Source: Streptomyces reniochalinae
GTDB taxonomy: Bacteria; Actinomycetota; Actinomycetes; Streptomycetales; Streptomycetaceae
Assembly: GCF_003323735.1 (NCBI RefSeq)
Contig: NZ_QOIM01000041.1
Location: 248,001-312,000 of the forward strand
Direction of reading: 5' to 3'
Length of the DNA stretch: 64,000 nucleotides
In this document: positions 33,980 to 42,566 of the stretch, piece after piece
Layout: each line of letters starts with the position of its first letter
Position numbering within the stretch: the first letter of the stretch is position 1
Notes under the pieces: model-generated
Database searches by the model: none
Seen by the model: the letters and a program-made list of their open reading frames with translations, nothing else
What the model was told of the DNA's origin: nothing
Position numbers and translations under genes: made by a program

Positions 33980-35056
33980 ATGCGGCTCCCTGTCCTGCCA
34001 CCGGTCAAACCGATGCTCGCCAAGCCCGTCGCCTCGATCCCCGAGGCGACGGAGGGCATGCAGTACGAGGCCAAGTGGGACGGATTCCGCTGTCTGGTCT
34101 TCCGGGACGGCGACGAGATCGAGCTGATCAGCCGTACCGGCAAGTCGCTGGTGCGCTACTTCCCCGAGCTGGTCGAAGGGGTGCGGGAGCGGGCGCCGCG
34201 CCGCTGCGTGCTGGACGGCGAGATCGTGCTCCCGCTCGGCGCCCGGCTGGACTTCGAGGCGCTCCAGCAGCGTATCCATCCTGCCGCTTCCCGGGTGCGG
34301 CTGCTGGCGGAGCAGACGCCCGTCTCCTTCGTCGCCTTCGACCTGCTGGCCCTCGGTGACACCGACGCGATGCCCAGGCCGCTGAGCGAACGGCGCGCCA
34401 TGCTGGAGAAGGCACTCAAGGGGGTACGTCCGCCGCTGTACCTGGCACCGGTGACCTACGACAGCGCGGTGGCGCGTGACTGGTTCGCGCACTACGAGGG
34501 CGCCGGTCTGGACGGGGTGGTGGCCAAGCGGCCCGAGCTCCCGTACAGGCCGGGGGAGCGGGTGATGCTCAAGGTCAAGCACGAGCGCACCGCCGACTGC
34601 GTGCTGGCCGGGCTGCGCCCCCACAAGAGCGGCGCCGACGCGCTGGGCTCGCTGCTGCTGGGCCTCTACGACGCCTCCGGCACCCTTCAGTACGTGGGTG
34701 CCTCCTCGTCGTTCACCGCGGCGCGCAGGCGTGAGCTGATGCGGGAGCTGGCGCCGCTGCGGATGGACCGCCCGGGTGAGCACCCGTGGGCCCGCTGGGA
34801 GGACGAGTCGGCGCACGAGGAGGGCCGGATGCCGGGCGCGCCCAGCCGGTGGAGCGGCGCCAAGGACCTGTCGTGGGTGCCGCTGCGGCCCGAGCGGGTG
34901 TGCGAGGTCGGCTACGACCACATGGAGGGCGAGCGCTTCCGTCACACGGTGCTCTTCCGGCGCTGGCGCCCCGACCGGGAACCGGACTCGTGCACGTACG
35001 AGCAGCTGGAGCAGCCCGTACGGTACGACCTCCAAGAGGCGCTCGGCGGGCGGTGA
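33980..35056 (+). CDS. ATP-dependent DNA ligase (LigC-type, about 360 aa)
   Basis: 358-residue small ligase: motif I YEAKWDGFR (adenylated Lys32), VLDGEIVLP, motif III FVAFDLLALG, GLDGVVAKR, MLKVKHERTADCVLAG and a C-terminal OB fold (WVPLRPERVCEVGYDHMEG, RHTVLFRRWRPD). Resembles mycobacterial LigC and the ligase domain of LigD, enzymes linked to base-excision repair and non-homologous end joining. No ku or primase gene is in the window. Starts 51 nt after the DUF397 gene. Confidence 0.9.
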   Translation: MRLPVLPPVKPMLAKPVASIPEATEGMQYEAKWDGFRCLVFRDGDEIELISRTGKSLVRYFPELVEGVRERAPRRCVLDGEIVLPLGARLDFEALQQRIHPAASRVRLLAEQTPVSFVAFDLLALGDTDAMPRPLSERRAMLEKALKGVRPPLYLAPVTYDSAVARDWFAHYEGAGLDGVVAKRPELPYRPGERVMLKVKHERTADCVLAGLRPHKSGADALGSLLLGLYDASGTLQYVGASSSFTAARRRELMRELAPLRMDRPGEHPWARWEDESAHEEGRMPGAPSRWSGAKDLSWVPLRPERVCEVGYDHMEGERFRHTVLFRRWRPDREPDSCTYEQLEQPVRYDLQEALGGR

Positions 35057-35060
35057 GCGA

Positions 35061-35699
35061 TCAGCGCGCCGACCGCGCCGGGTCGCCCTCCGTGGGCTCG
35101 GGCAGCCCCGCGGCCAGCGAGTCGAAGCAGGAGTCGAGCATGGCCAGCAGGTCCTCGGCGGAGGACTCGGGGTCCCAGGCGCGGATGGCGGAGCGCAGTA
35201 CCGTCATCCCCGCGCCGGCCAGGAGGCGCGGGTAGAGGGCGTCGGAGGGCAGTCCGGTGCGGGCGGCGACGGCGTCGGAGAGTGCCTCGGCCATGTGGCT
35301 GTTGCTGTGCACCAGCTTCGGTACCAGTTCCGGGTGGGCGCCCAGCAGCTTGCGGCGCTCCCGCCAGCCCGAGTCGGCGACCAGCGCGGGAATCGCCGTG
35401 CGCAGGGTCTGGCGCAGGGCCGTCAGGGGCGGCTCGTCGGCCGGCCGTGCGGCCAGTAGTTCGACGAGGTGGCCGGTGAGTCTGTTGTCCCAGTCGAAGA
35501 CCGCGTCGTCCTTGGTCTCGAAGTAGTTGAAGAAGGTACGGGGGGAGACCCCGGCGGCCTCGCAGATGTCGTGCACGGTGACGGCGGCGGGGCCGCGCTC
35601 CAGATACATCGCCACCGCGGCGGCGCGCAGCGCCGAGCGGGTCTCCAGCTTCTTCCGCTCCCGGAGACCGTGGGCGGTCTCGGCGGTCTCGGCGGCCAT
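35061..35699 (-). CDS. TetR-family transcriptional regulator
   Basis: 212 residues with TetR_N domain (KLETRSALRAAAVAMYLERG, then VTVHDICEAAGVSPRTFFNYF) and a TetR_C_17-like domain. ATG at 35699 has GGGAGCA upstream; an in-frame GTG at 35759 would add 20 residues. Divergent from the ABC-2-like membrane gene at 35868, with several palindromes between them, so it is the likely repressor of that transporter. Confidence 0.86.
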   Translation of the reverse strand: MAAETAETAHGLRERKKLETRSALRAAAVAMYLERGPAAVTVHDICEAAGVSPRTFFNYFETKDDAVFDWDNRLTGHLVELLAARPADEPPLTALRQTLRTAIPALVADSGWRERRKLLGAHPELVPKLVHSNSHMAEALSDAVAARTGLPSDALYPRLLAGAGMTVLRSAIRAWDPESSAEDLLAMLDSCFDSLAAGLPEPTEGDPARSAR

Positions 35700-35788
35700 C
35701 TGTGCTCCCGTGCTCTCCCGGTTGCGGTTCTCCTCCGCGGCCCTCGTCCGCGGTCTCACCTGTGGCGCTTCCTACACTAGTGCATTTT

Positions 35789-35821
35789 TGCAGCGCTGCA
35801 TCTTTCTGTTAGCGTAGCTAA
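35789..35821. promoter_or_regulatory. Palindromes in TetR/membrane-protein divergent region
   Basis: A perfect 12-bp palindrome TGCAGCGCTGCA at 35789-35800 is followed by TTAGC, GTA, GCTAA at 35809-35821, in a locally A/T-rich region. Either or both are candidate binding sites for the adjoining TetR protein and overlap the likely promoters of both genes. Confidence 0.65.
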
Positions 35822-35867
35822 TCGTTGGCTATGCCACATATTTTTGCGAGGAGGCGGACCCCAGCCC

Positions 35868-37289
35868 ATGGCGGAACACAAGGCGGAACCGGAGAGCGGA
35901 GGCGGCCCGTCCGCGCTCCGCACGACCGTGCGCACCCTGGCGGAGACGCTCTGGTTCCCGGCGTTCTTCTTCACCGGCTTCCTCGTCTGCTACCTGCTGC
36001 CCTTCCACAACCCCGTCCCCCATCACGTGGACGTGGCCGTGGCAGGGCCCACGGCGCCGCAGCTGGAGCAGGCGCTCGAACACAAGAGCCCGGGCGCCTT
36101 CGACCTCCACCAGGTCGCCGACGCCGACGCGGCGCACGACGCCGTCACAGGGCGCGAGGCGACCGCGGGCTACGTGCCCGACGCCAAGCAGCCCCAGCTC
36201 TACGTCGCCAAGGCCGACGGCTACTCGCTGGAGTCGGTCCTCCAGAAGACCTTCACCTCCGTCGCCCAGCACAACGGCGGGCAACTCCAGGTCCACGAGG
36301 CGGCGCCCACCGCGCCGGGCGACGGCATGGGAACCGGACTGTTCTACGTCGTCCTCGCCTGCACCATCCCCTCGTACATCAGCGTGATGATGCTGCTGCG
36401 GGCCACCACCTTCGGGCGGCGCAAGAAGGTGCTCACGCTCGCGGCCGTCGGAGCGGTCGAGAGCGTCGTGGCCTTCTTCGTGGCGCGCGGCATGGACGTC
36501 ATACCGAACGAGCCGCTGGCCATCCCACTGATCTTCCTGATGACCCAGGCGGTCGCGCAGACCTCCTTCGGTCTGGTGCCGTTCTTCAAGCAGTTCTTCC
36601 CCGGCGTGGCCATGGGCCTGTTCGTGCTGCTGAGCATGCCCTCCAGCGGTGGCGCGATACCCGTCCAGATGGTCCCCGGCTTCTTCCGGGCGCTCCACCC
36701 GGTCATGCCGATGGGCAATCTCATCGAGGCGCTGCGCGGGCTGTTCTACTTCGACGGCAAGGACGTGTGGCGGCACGTGCTGGTGCTGTGCGCGTGGGTC
36801 GTCGCCGGTGCCGCGCTGCTCGCGCTCGGCGTCTGGAAGGAGAGGCGCGCGGCCCGCAAGGAGGCCGCGAACGGCGCCGAGGCCGAGGTGGCGGGCGACG
36901 AGTCGCAGGCGGCCGTCACACCCGCCGAGCCCCCGGTCGAGGACCCCTCCTTCGAGCTGCCCCGGCCCAGTGCCGTGCCGCCGCACCTGCACCGCATGGG
37001 GCAGCAGCAGCCCACCTTGACGGGACGGGTCACCGAGGAGGGCGGCCAGGCGGTGCAGGGCGTCGCCATCACGGTCACCGGCACCCACGGCAGGGAGCTG
37101 GTGCGCGCGATCACCGACGAGAACGGCGAGTACGCCGCGGCGGGACTCCCCGACGAGTTCGTCAACGTCATCGCCAGCAGCCCCGACCGGCTCGCCGCCG
37201 TCGCCCGCGTACGGGCCCGGGACGGCCACCCCGTCCGGCAGGACTTCCGCCTGGACCGCCGCCCCGTCCCCGCGGGCACGGGCCGGTAG
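35868..37289 (+). CDS. ABC-2-like membrane protein with C-terminal carboxypeptidase-regulatory-like domain
   Basis: 473-residue membrane protein. One membrane segment (about 22-42, LWFPAFFFTGFLVCYLLPF), a 110-residue extracytoplasmic region, then five further segments (GLFYVVLACTIPSYISVMMLL onward to VLVLCAWVVAGAALLALGVW), a pattern like ABC-2/YhgE-type exporters. After an acidic linker, the last 90 residues form a carboxypeptidase-regulatory or Cna-B-like beta domain (TLTGRVTEEGGQAVQGVAIT, DENGEYAAAGLPDEF). No ATPase gene adjoins it. ATG chosen with GAGGAGG upstream. Probably repressed by the divergent TetR. Confidence 0.8.
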   Translation: MAEHKAEPESGGGPSALRTTVRTLAETLWFPAFFFTGFLVCYLLPFHNPVPHHVDVAVAGPTAPQLEQALEHKSPGAFDLHQVADADAAHDAVTGREATAGYVPDAKQPQLYVAKADGYSLESVLQKTFTSVAQHNGGQLQVHEAAPTAPGDGMGTGLFYVVLACTIPSYISVMMLLRATTFGRRKKVLTLAAVGAVESVVAFFVARGMDVIPNEPLAIPLIFLMTQAVAQTSFGLVPFFKQFFPGVAMGLFVLLSMPSSGGAIPVQMVPGFFRALHPVMPMGNLIEALRGLFYFDGKDVWRHVLVLCAWVVAGAALLALGVWKERRAARKEAANGAEAEVAGDESQAAVTPAEPPVEDPSFELPRPSAVPPHLHRMGQQQPTLTGRVTEEGGQAVQGVAITVTGTHGRELVRAITDENGEYAAAGLPDEFVNVIASSPDRLAAVARVRARDGHPVRQDFRLDRRPVPAGTGR

Positions 37290-37306
37290 CAGCCGGGTGC
37301 GGCGAC

Positions 37307-37352
37307 CACGACGACGGCCGCCCGGGTACGGACCCGGGCGGCCGTCGTCGTG
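37307..37352. terminator. 21-bp perfect hairpin, bidirectional terminator
   Basis: Perfect 21-bp inverted repeat around a 4-nt ACGG loop in the 123-nt gap between the convergent membrane-protein and thioredoxin genes. Among the strongest hairpins in the window. Confidence 0.88.
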
Positions 37353-37412
37353 TGGGTGCGGGGCGGTGAGGCGCCCGGCCGCGGCCGCCTGCCCCCTCCT
37401 GATACCGACCCC

Positions 37413-37802
37413 TCAGGCGTTGCCGCCCTCGGAGCCGCCGTCCTGCTGGGCCTCGGCGGCGGTCTTGTGGACCTCCTCCATGTCCAGCGCGCGGGCCTGG
37501 CCGATCACGTCCTCCAAAGCGGCCTCGGGGAGCGCACCGGGCTGGGAGAAGATCAGGGTGCGGTCGCGGATGATCGCCAGAGTCGGGATCGACTGCACCT
37601 CGAAGGCCGCTGCCAGCTCCTGCTGGGCCTCCGTGTCCACCTTGGTGAAGGCCAGGTCGGAGTGGCGCTCGGCGGCGGCCTCGTACACCGGGGCGAAGCT
37701 GCGGCAGGGGCCGCACCAGGACGCCCAGAAATCGATCAGGATGAAGTCGTTCCCCGCGATGATCTCCTCGAAGTTGTCCGTGGTCAGCTCGATGGTGCTC
37801 AT
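37413..37802 (-). CDS. Thioredoxin-family protein
   Basis: 129-residue cytoplasmic thiol-disulfide oxidoreductase with active site WCGPC (Cys30, Cys33), the FWASWCGPCRSFAP strand-helix and cis-proline SIPTLAI. The C-terminal extension (about 25 residues, Gln/Glu/Gly-rich) goes beyond the 105-residue core. AGGAGACAGC precedes the ATG. The 207-nt gap upstream to 38009 contains degenerate CGGGCAAGCG-like repeats and no gene. Confidence 0.9.
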   Translation of the reverse strand: MSTIELTTDNFEEIIAGNDFILIDFWASWCGPCRSFAPVYEAAAERHSDLAFTKVDTEAQQELAAAFEVQSIPTLAIIRDRTLIFSQPGALPEAALEDVIGQARALDMEEVHKTAAEAQQDGGSEGGNA

Positions 37803-38009
37803 GCTGTCTCCTGCGATGGGGGCATCAGGACGGGCCGCGCCCTGGTGTGGCGGGAAACAAGCCCCGCCGGGCCCCACATTCCCCGCCCACCCCCCTCTCC
37901 GGCAAGCGCCCCCTCCGGCAAGGGCCGGTCCCTCGGGCAAGCGCCACCTCTCGGGCAAGCGGCCCGCCCCTGGACAGCGGGCGCGGGCCGGGGCAGGGCG
38001 CTGAGGGCG

Positions 38010-39191
38010 TCAGGCGTGCTCCGTCCCGCAGCGCCCGTACCAGTCGACGCACACGGCGAGGGCGTCGTCCTCGACGGGGCCCTCGCCGCGGTGGCAGGTG
38101 AGCTCCTGGAAGACCGCGCGGGGCACCTGCGCGGCGGGCAGCAGTCCGTTGGCGGTCAGCGAGCGGGCCAGCGCGTGGTCCCCGAAGACCTCACCGGCGG
38201 GGGAGCGGGCCTCGTAGACGCCGTCCGTCGCCAGCAGCAGCCGGTCACCCGGCTGCATCCGGAAGCGCTCCGTCACGTAGTGGGTGTCCTCGAACATGCC
38301 CAGCGGCAACTGCGCGTCGAAGACCAGGGGTTCCACTTTGCCCTCCCGGCGCAGCCAGGCGCGCGGTGAGCCGGCCTCGACGACCTCGGCCCGGCCCGTG
38401 GCGAGCTCGAAGCGGATCAGGACCATCGCGACATGCGCGGCGCCCCGGTGCTGTGCGTACACCGCCTGGTCGGTGAGCGCGGCCTGGTCGGCCAGTCCGA
38501 GGCCGGCGCGGCGGGCGTTGCGCATCGCGCTGACGGCGAGGTTGGTCAGCAGGGCCGCCTCCACGCCGTCGCCCATGCCGTTGGCGACGGCGACGGTCAG
38601 GTGGTCGGCCGAGACGGACCAGTCGAAGTTGTCCCCGCTCGTGGAGTACGCGGGCTCCAGGTGGGCGCCCAGCGCGAACTCCCTGCGCCGCAGGGACCGG
38701 CCGGGCAGCAGCTGCCACTGCATCTCCGCGGCGAGCGTCAGCCGAGTGGTCCGGCGGGCTCGTTGGTAGAGGTCCGTGTCGCGCTCGGCGACCGTGATCT
38801 CGTGGCCGAGGGCCCGGCACAGGTCCTCCAGCTCCGGCAGCAGGCCGTGCGCGTCGGTGCCGGAGGGGAAGGTGACCGACAGCACGCCCAGCCGGTCCCC
38901 CCGTACGCTCACCGGCAGATGCACCGTCACCGTGCGTGCCGCCCTGTCGGTCAGGACGAGCGGCTCAGGGGCGCGCAGCGCCCGCCCCTGCGGACTGTTG
39001 TGGATGCGCAGCGGCTCGGCGGTCAGGGGCACGGGCTCGACCCTTTGCAGGGTGCGCATGCCGAGGTCGGCCATGCGCAGCTCGGCCCCCGACGCTCCGT
39101 ACTGTTCCCGCAGTGCCTGCTCGACGACATCCATCAATGCGTGGGGTGCGGCGGCGCGCAAGGCCCGCTCGACCACGGCGAATCTGTCCAC
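38010..39191 (-). CDS. PP2C/SpoIIE-family serine/threonine phosphatase
   Basis: 393-residue phosphatase. The N-terminal 140 residues resemble a GAF-like sensor (VERALRAAAPHALMDVVEQAL); the SpoIIE domain has AEMQWQLLP, ANGMGDGVEAALLT (metal-binding Asp), AWLRREG and LLLATDGVYEARS. Such enzymes dephosphorylate anti-anti-sigma proteins. GTG at 39191 is chosen because VDRFAVVERAL begins homologous proteins I remember, and AGGAG lies just upstream though close; a 410-residue version from 39242 lacks a ribosome-binding site. Divergent from the MarR gene. Confidence 0.84.
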   Translation of the reverse strand: MDRFAVVERALRAAAPHALMDVVEQALREQYGASGAELRMADLGMRTLQRVEPVPLTAEPLRIHNSPQGRALRAPEPLVLTDRAARTVTVHLPVSVRGDRLGVLSVTFPSGTDAHGLLPELEDLCRALGHEITVAERDTDLYQRARRTTRLTLAAEMQWQLLPGRSLRRREFALGAHLEPAYSTSGDNFDWSVSADHLTVAVANGMGDGVEAALLTNLAVSAMRNARRAGLGLADQAALTDQAVYAQHRGAAHVAMVLIRFELATGRAEVVEAGSPRAWLRREGKVEPLVFDAQLPLGMFEDTHYVTERFRMQPGDRLLLATDGVYEARSPAGEVFGDHALARSLTANGLLPAAQVPRAVFQELTCHRGEGPVEDDALAVCVDWYGRCGTEHA

Positions 39192-39286
39192 GTCTCCTGC
39201 TTCTCGTTCTGCCGAATCGTGCGACGGCCTGGCAGGGGGCACTGCGTACCCTGGGGCCGGACCAGTACATTATCGTCGCACTGCAA

Positions 39287-39299
39287 CATTCGCTGAATG
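39287..39299. promoter_or_regulatory. Inverted repeat between phosphatase and MarR genes
   Basis: CATTC, GCT, GAATG in the 291-nt divergent region, in the most A/T-rich part of it. Short but perfect; candidate MarR site. Confidence 0.45.
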
Positions 39300-39482
39300 A
39301 CAACAGATGGCTGCTCGGCGGCCCGGGCAAAGGCCCTGACCTGCGGGTGGGGGCCTGCCGCGGCGACCTGTCCGAAGGGGGCCGGAGGGCGATAGGCTCT
39401 TGTGAGCCCCTTGCACGGAGACGGACAGGCGACGAGTGTGCCCCGTGACGACGGGCAGGAGCGCCGGAAATGGGGAGTGAAC

Positions 39483-39968
39483 GTGACCTCGACCTCGCAC
39501 GAGGCAGCCGGGGCGGCCGGCGAGGTCATCGAACTGCTGGAGGTCCTGTGGGAGCACGGCAGGGACGCGGTCTCCACCTCGCCCGTCTCCGCCTCCCAGC
39601 TGCGGGTCCTCTACTGCCTCGACCGTGACGAGGGCATGAATCTCCGCACGCTGGGGGAGCTGCTGGGCTCTGCCCCCTCCTCGGTCAGCAGGCTGTGCGA
39701 CCGGCTCCAGGCGCTCGGCTTCCTGGAGCGCCTCCCCAGCCCCGTCAGCCGCCGGGAGCTGGAGCTGCACCTGACCCGTCAGGGCAAGAAGTACCTGAGC
39801 GACCTGCGGCTGCGCCGTGAGGAGGCCCTCACGGCGACCCTGGCGGCGATGCCGCCCAAGGCTCGCGCGGTCCTGGGGGAGGGCTTGCGGGCCTTCCGTG
39901 AAGCCGCGGAGGGCGCCACCGCCGCGCGGCGGCTGAACGCCCTCGAAGAGGTGGACCGCTCCGCCTGA
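39483..39968 (+). CDS. MarR-family transcriptional regulator
   Basis: 161 residues, winged helix with LRVLYCLDRDEGMNLRTLGELL, APSSVSRLCDRLQALGFLER and wing SPVSRRELELHLTRQGKKYL. GTG at 39483 has GGGGAG 5 nt upstream; a GTG two codons earlier is equally in frame. Divergent from the SpoIIE-type phosphatase, a neighbour arrangement consistent with control of that gene; ligand unknown. Confidence 0.86.
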   Translation: MTSTSHEAAGAAGEVIELLEVLWEHGRDAVSTSPVSASQLRVLYCLDRDEGMNLRTLGELLGSAPSSVSRLCDRLQALGFLERLPSPVSRRELELHLTRQGKKYLSDLRLRREEALTATLAAMPPKARAVLGEGLRAFREAAEGATAARRLNALEEVDRSA

Positions 39969-40028
39969 CACCGGCCGCCGCGGCTCGGCCCGGCGGCACC
40001 GGACCCGCCGCACCCCGCGGCGCGCGCC

Positions 40029-40421
40029 TCACCTGCTCAGTTCCGCCTTGCCGAAGAGCGCCGCGTAGCCGCTCGGCAGCTGGCTGATCAGCTGGTTGAG
40101 CTCTCCGCCCGAGACCGCGTCGGCGAGGGTCGACAGGACGGCGCTGGCGTCCCACTCCGCGGTGCGGGGGCGGGCGCCCGTCTGCGCGGCGACGCGCTCG
40201 CAGAACCGGCCCACGCCGAACGTCTCGGGTTCGTCCTCGCCCGCCTCGGCGACGACTGGCCCGAGCGGTCCCGGCAGCTGGGCCGCCAGCTCCCCGGCCT
40301 TGACGGGGCTGATGCGGTTGGCGAGCACGCTCAGTACCACCCACGTGACCTGCTCGGCCTCCTGCCGGTCGCGGTACTCGCCGCGTTCGCGGACCTGGGC
40401 CAGGAACTCGTCGTACCTCAT
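40029..40421 (-). CDS. DUF2267 family protein
   Basis: 130-residue DUF2267 protein: YDEFLAQVRERGEYRDRQEAEQ, VLSVLANRISPVKAGELAAQLP, GVGRFCERVAA and LPSGYAALFG are typical. Function unknown; family members are often near stress genes. AAGGAG precedes the ATG by 6 nt. Downstream end converges with MarR. Confidence 0.87.
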   Translation of the reverse strand: MRYDEFLAQVRERGEYRDRQEAEQVTWVVLSVLANRISPVKAGELAAQLPGPLGPVVAEAGEDEPETFGVGRFCERVAAQTGARPRTAEWDASAVLSTLADAVSGGELNQLISQLPSGYAALFGKAELSR

Positions 40422-40551
40422 GATCGGCTCCTTCGTGCCGCCGGATCTCGTGCCCTTGTGCGCGGTGGTCTCGCGCTTCGCGGTACCCAGTGACCGCCCG
40501 TCCATGGGTGGCGAGGTCCGACCGCCCGCGTCAGGCGTCACCCGGCGCGGG

Positions 40552-41748
40552 TCACCCCTCGCCGGGCAGCGGCGCCCCCGTGTAGTTCTCGGCCAGTTCC
40601 GCCGCGGCGTGCGGGGAGGCGGCGACGCGCTCCAGCTGGGAGAGCTGGAGCCGGGTGTCGAAGGAGGACTGGCCTGGCGCGGTGTGCAAGGTGGTGGTCA
40701 TGAAGTACGAGAAGTGCTCGGCGCGCCACACCCGCCCCAGGCAGTCGTCGGAGTAGGTGTCGAGCAGGGTGGCCGAGCCGGTCTCGTGCAGGTGGGCGAA
40801 GGCGCGGGCCAGCACCGTCACGTCGGACACCGCCAGGTTGAGGCCCTTGGCGCCGGTGGGCGGGACGATGTGCGCCGCGTCTCCGGCCAGCAGCACCCGC
40901 CCGTAGCGCATCGGCTCGGTCACCGAACTGCGCATCGGCAGCACGGCCTTCTGGGTGACCGGGCCACGCGTCAGCCGCCAGTCGGCGTGCGCCCCGAAGC
41001 GGACGTCCAGCTCGTCCCAGATCCGCTCGTCGGGCCAGGTGCCGGGCTCCGTGCCGACCGGCACCTGGAGGTAGAGCCGGCTGACCGCCGGGGAGCGCAT
41101 GCTGGCCAGTGCGAAGCCACGCGGCGAGTGGGCGTAGATCAGCTCGTCGTGGACGGGGGGCGCGTCCGCCAGGATGCCCAGCCACGCGTAGGGGTAGACA
41201 CGCTCGTGCACCTGGCGCGCCGGGGCGGGGACGGCGTCGCGTACGACGCCGTGGAAGCCGTCGCAGCCGACGACCCAGTCGCAGGTCAGCGCCCTCTCCC
41301 GGCCCCCGTGGGTGTAGCGGACGGTGCAGCCGCCGTCCTGGGCGCCCTCCACCGCGTGCACCGGCGCCTCGAACACGAGGGGCGGCCCGTCGGCGAGTTG
41401 GAGGGCTATGAGGTCCTTGACGACCTCCGTTTGGGCGTAGACCCACACGCGGCGGCCGCCGGTGAGCGCGGGGAAGTCGAGACGGTGGCGGCGCCCGGCG
41501 AAGCGCAGTTCGATGCCGTCGTGCGGCAGCCCCTCGCGCTCCAGCCGGTCCGCGGCGCCCGCCCGGCGCAGCACGTCGACGGTGCTCTGCTCCAGGATCC
41601 CGGCGCGCTGCCGCTGCTCCACGTAACCGCGCCCCCGGCTCTCCAGGACGACGCAGTCGATGGAGTGCAGGTGCAGCAGCCGGGCGAGCAGCAGACCGGC
41701 GGGGCCCGCGCCGACGACGGCCACCCGCGTGCGCGGACCGTGACTCAT
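40552..41748 (-). CDS. pobA: 4-Hydroxybenzoate 3-monooxygenase
   Basis: 398-residue FAD monooxygenase converting 4-hydroxybenzoate to protocatechuate with NAD(P)H and O2. Seen: VAVVGAGPAGLLLARLL (GxGxxG at 13-18), GIELRFAGRRHRLDF, the DG motif VVGCDGFHGVVRDAV and the FAD-binding GRVLLAGDAAHIVPPTGAKG near 282. The context fixes the function: last gene of the pca operon whose other products consume protocatechuate. ATG overlaps the pcaD stop by 4 nt. Confidence 0.92.
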   Translation of the reverse strand: MSHGPRTRVAVVGAGPAGLLLARLLHLHSIDCVVLESRGRGYVEQRQRAGILEQSTVDVLRRAGAADRLEREGLPHDGIELRFAGRRHRLDFPALTGGRRVWVYAQTEVVKDLIALQLADGPPLVFEAPVHAVEGAQDGGCTVRYTHGGRERALTCDWVVGCDGFHGVVRDAVPAPARQVHERVYPYAWLGILADAPPVHDELIYAHSPRGFALASMRSPAVSRLYLQVPVGTEPGTWPDERIWDELDVRFGAHADWRLTRGPVTQKAVLPMRSSVTEPMRYGRVLLAGDAAHIVPPTGAKGLNLAVSDVTVLARAFAHLHETGSATLLDTYSDDCLGRVWRAEHFSYFMTTTLHTAPGQSSFDTRLQLSQLERVAASPHAAAELAENYTGAPLPGEG

Positions 41749-42566
41749 GCGCGGCCCCGTTCCCCGGTGGCGTACGGCGGGGTGGCACCGTCCCAGAGGG
41801 CGAGCAGCGCTTCGGTGACGGCTTCGGGCCGCTCCACACCGGCCAGGTGCGCCGCACCCTCCACCCGCACGAGCGTGGACGCGCGGATGCCGTGCGCGAG
41901 TTCACTGGCGTGGGCGGGCGGGATGGCGGGGTCCGCGGCGCCTGCGACGATCAGCGTCGGCGCGGTGATCCGCGACAGCGCGGGCCGCGCGTCGAAGCCG
42001 GCGACGGCTTCGCAGCAGGCGGCGTACCCGGCCGGGTCGGCCTCGGCGAGGTCCGCGAGCAGCCGCGCACCGAGCTTCGTGCCGGCCATGCGCTCAGGCT
42101 CTGCGAACCAGCGTCCCGGCGCCGCCTCCAGGAGAGAGCGGGTGCCGTCGTCGCGCACGAGCGCGGCCCGCTCGTACCACCCCGCCGGCTCCCCGAACCA
42201 GGCCGAGGAGCACACCAGCGCCAGTGACGAGATCCGCCCGGGGTGGTGGACGGCCAGGTGGGTGCCGACACCGCCGCCCAGTGAGATGCCCGCGTACCTG
42301 AAGGTCTCCCAGCCGTGGTGGTCGGCGAGCGCCAGCACCCGCGAAGCCAGCTCGGCGACGGTGGCGGACCCCGCGCCCGACGCGGCGGCGCCCCCGCCGA
42401 CGGCGTCGCCCCCATGGCCCGGCAGGTCGTACCGCAGCACCCTGTGGCGCCGGGTCAGGGCGGGAACCTGAGGCTCCCACACGGCGAGGGAGGTGCCCAG
42501 GGACGGGCCCAGGATCAGCGGGGTGCCGTCTGCGGGGCCGTCGAGGCGGTGGTGCGGCAGGGTCAC
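41745..42566 (-). CDS. pcaD: 3-Oxoadipate enol-lactonase
   Basis: 273-residue alpha/beta hydrolase opening 3-oxoadipate enol-lactone. Nucleophile Ser95 in GISLGGG, LRYDLPGHGGD, and the C-terminal GAAHLAGVERPE carrying the catalytic histidine. Ends without the fused PcaC decarboxylase domain found in the PcaL proteins of several actinomycetes. GTG with GAGGAG upstream; starts inside the end of pcaB (GTGA) and overlaps pobA. Confidence 0.9.
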   Translation of the reverse strand: MTLPHHRLDGPADGTPLILGPSLGTSLAVWEPQVPALTRRHRVLRYDLPGHGGDAVGGGAAASGAGSATVAELASRVLALADHHGWETFRYAGISLGGGVGTHLAVHHPGRISSLALVCSSAWFGEPAGWYERAALVRDDGTRSLLEAAPGRWFAEPERMAGTKLGARLLADLAEADPAGYAACCEAVAGFDARPALSRITAPTLIVAGAADPAIPPAHASELAHGIRASTLVRVEGAAHLAGVERPEAVTEALLALWDGATPPYATGERGRA

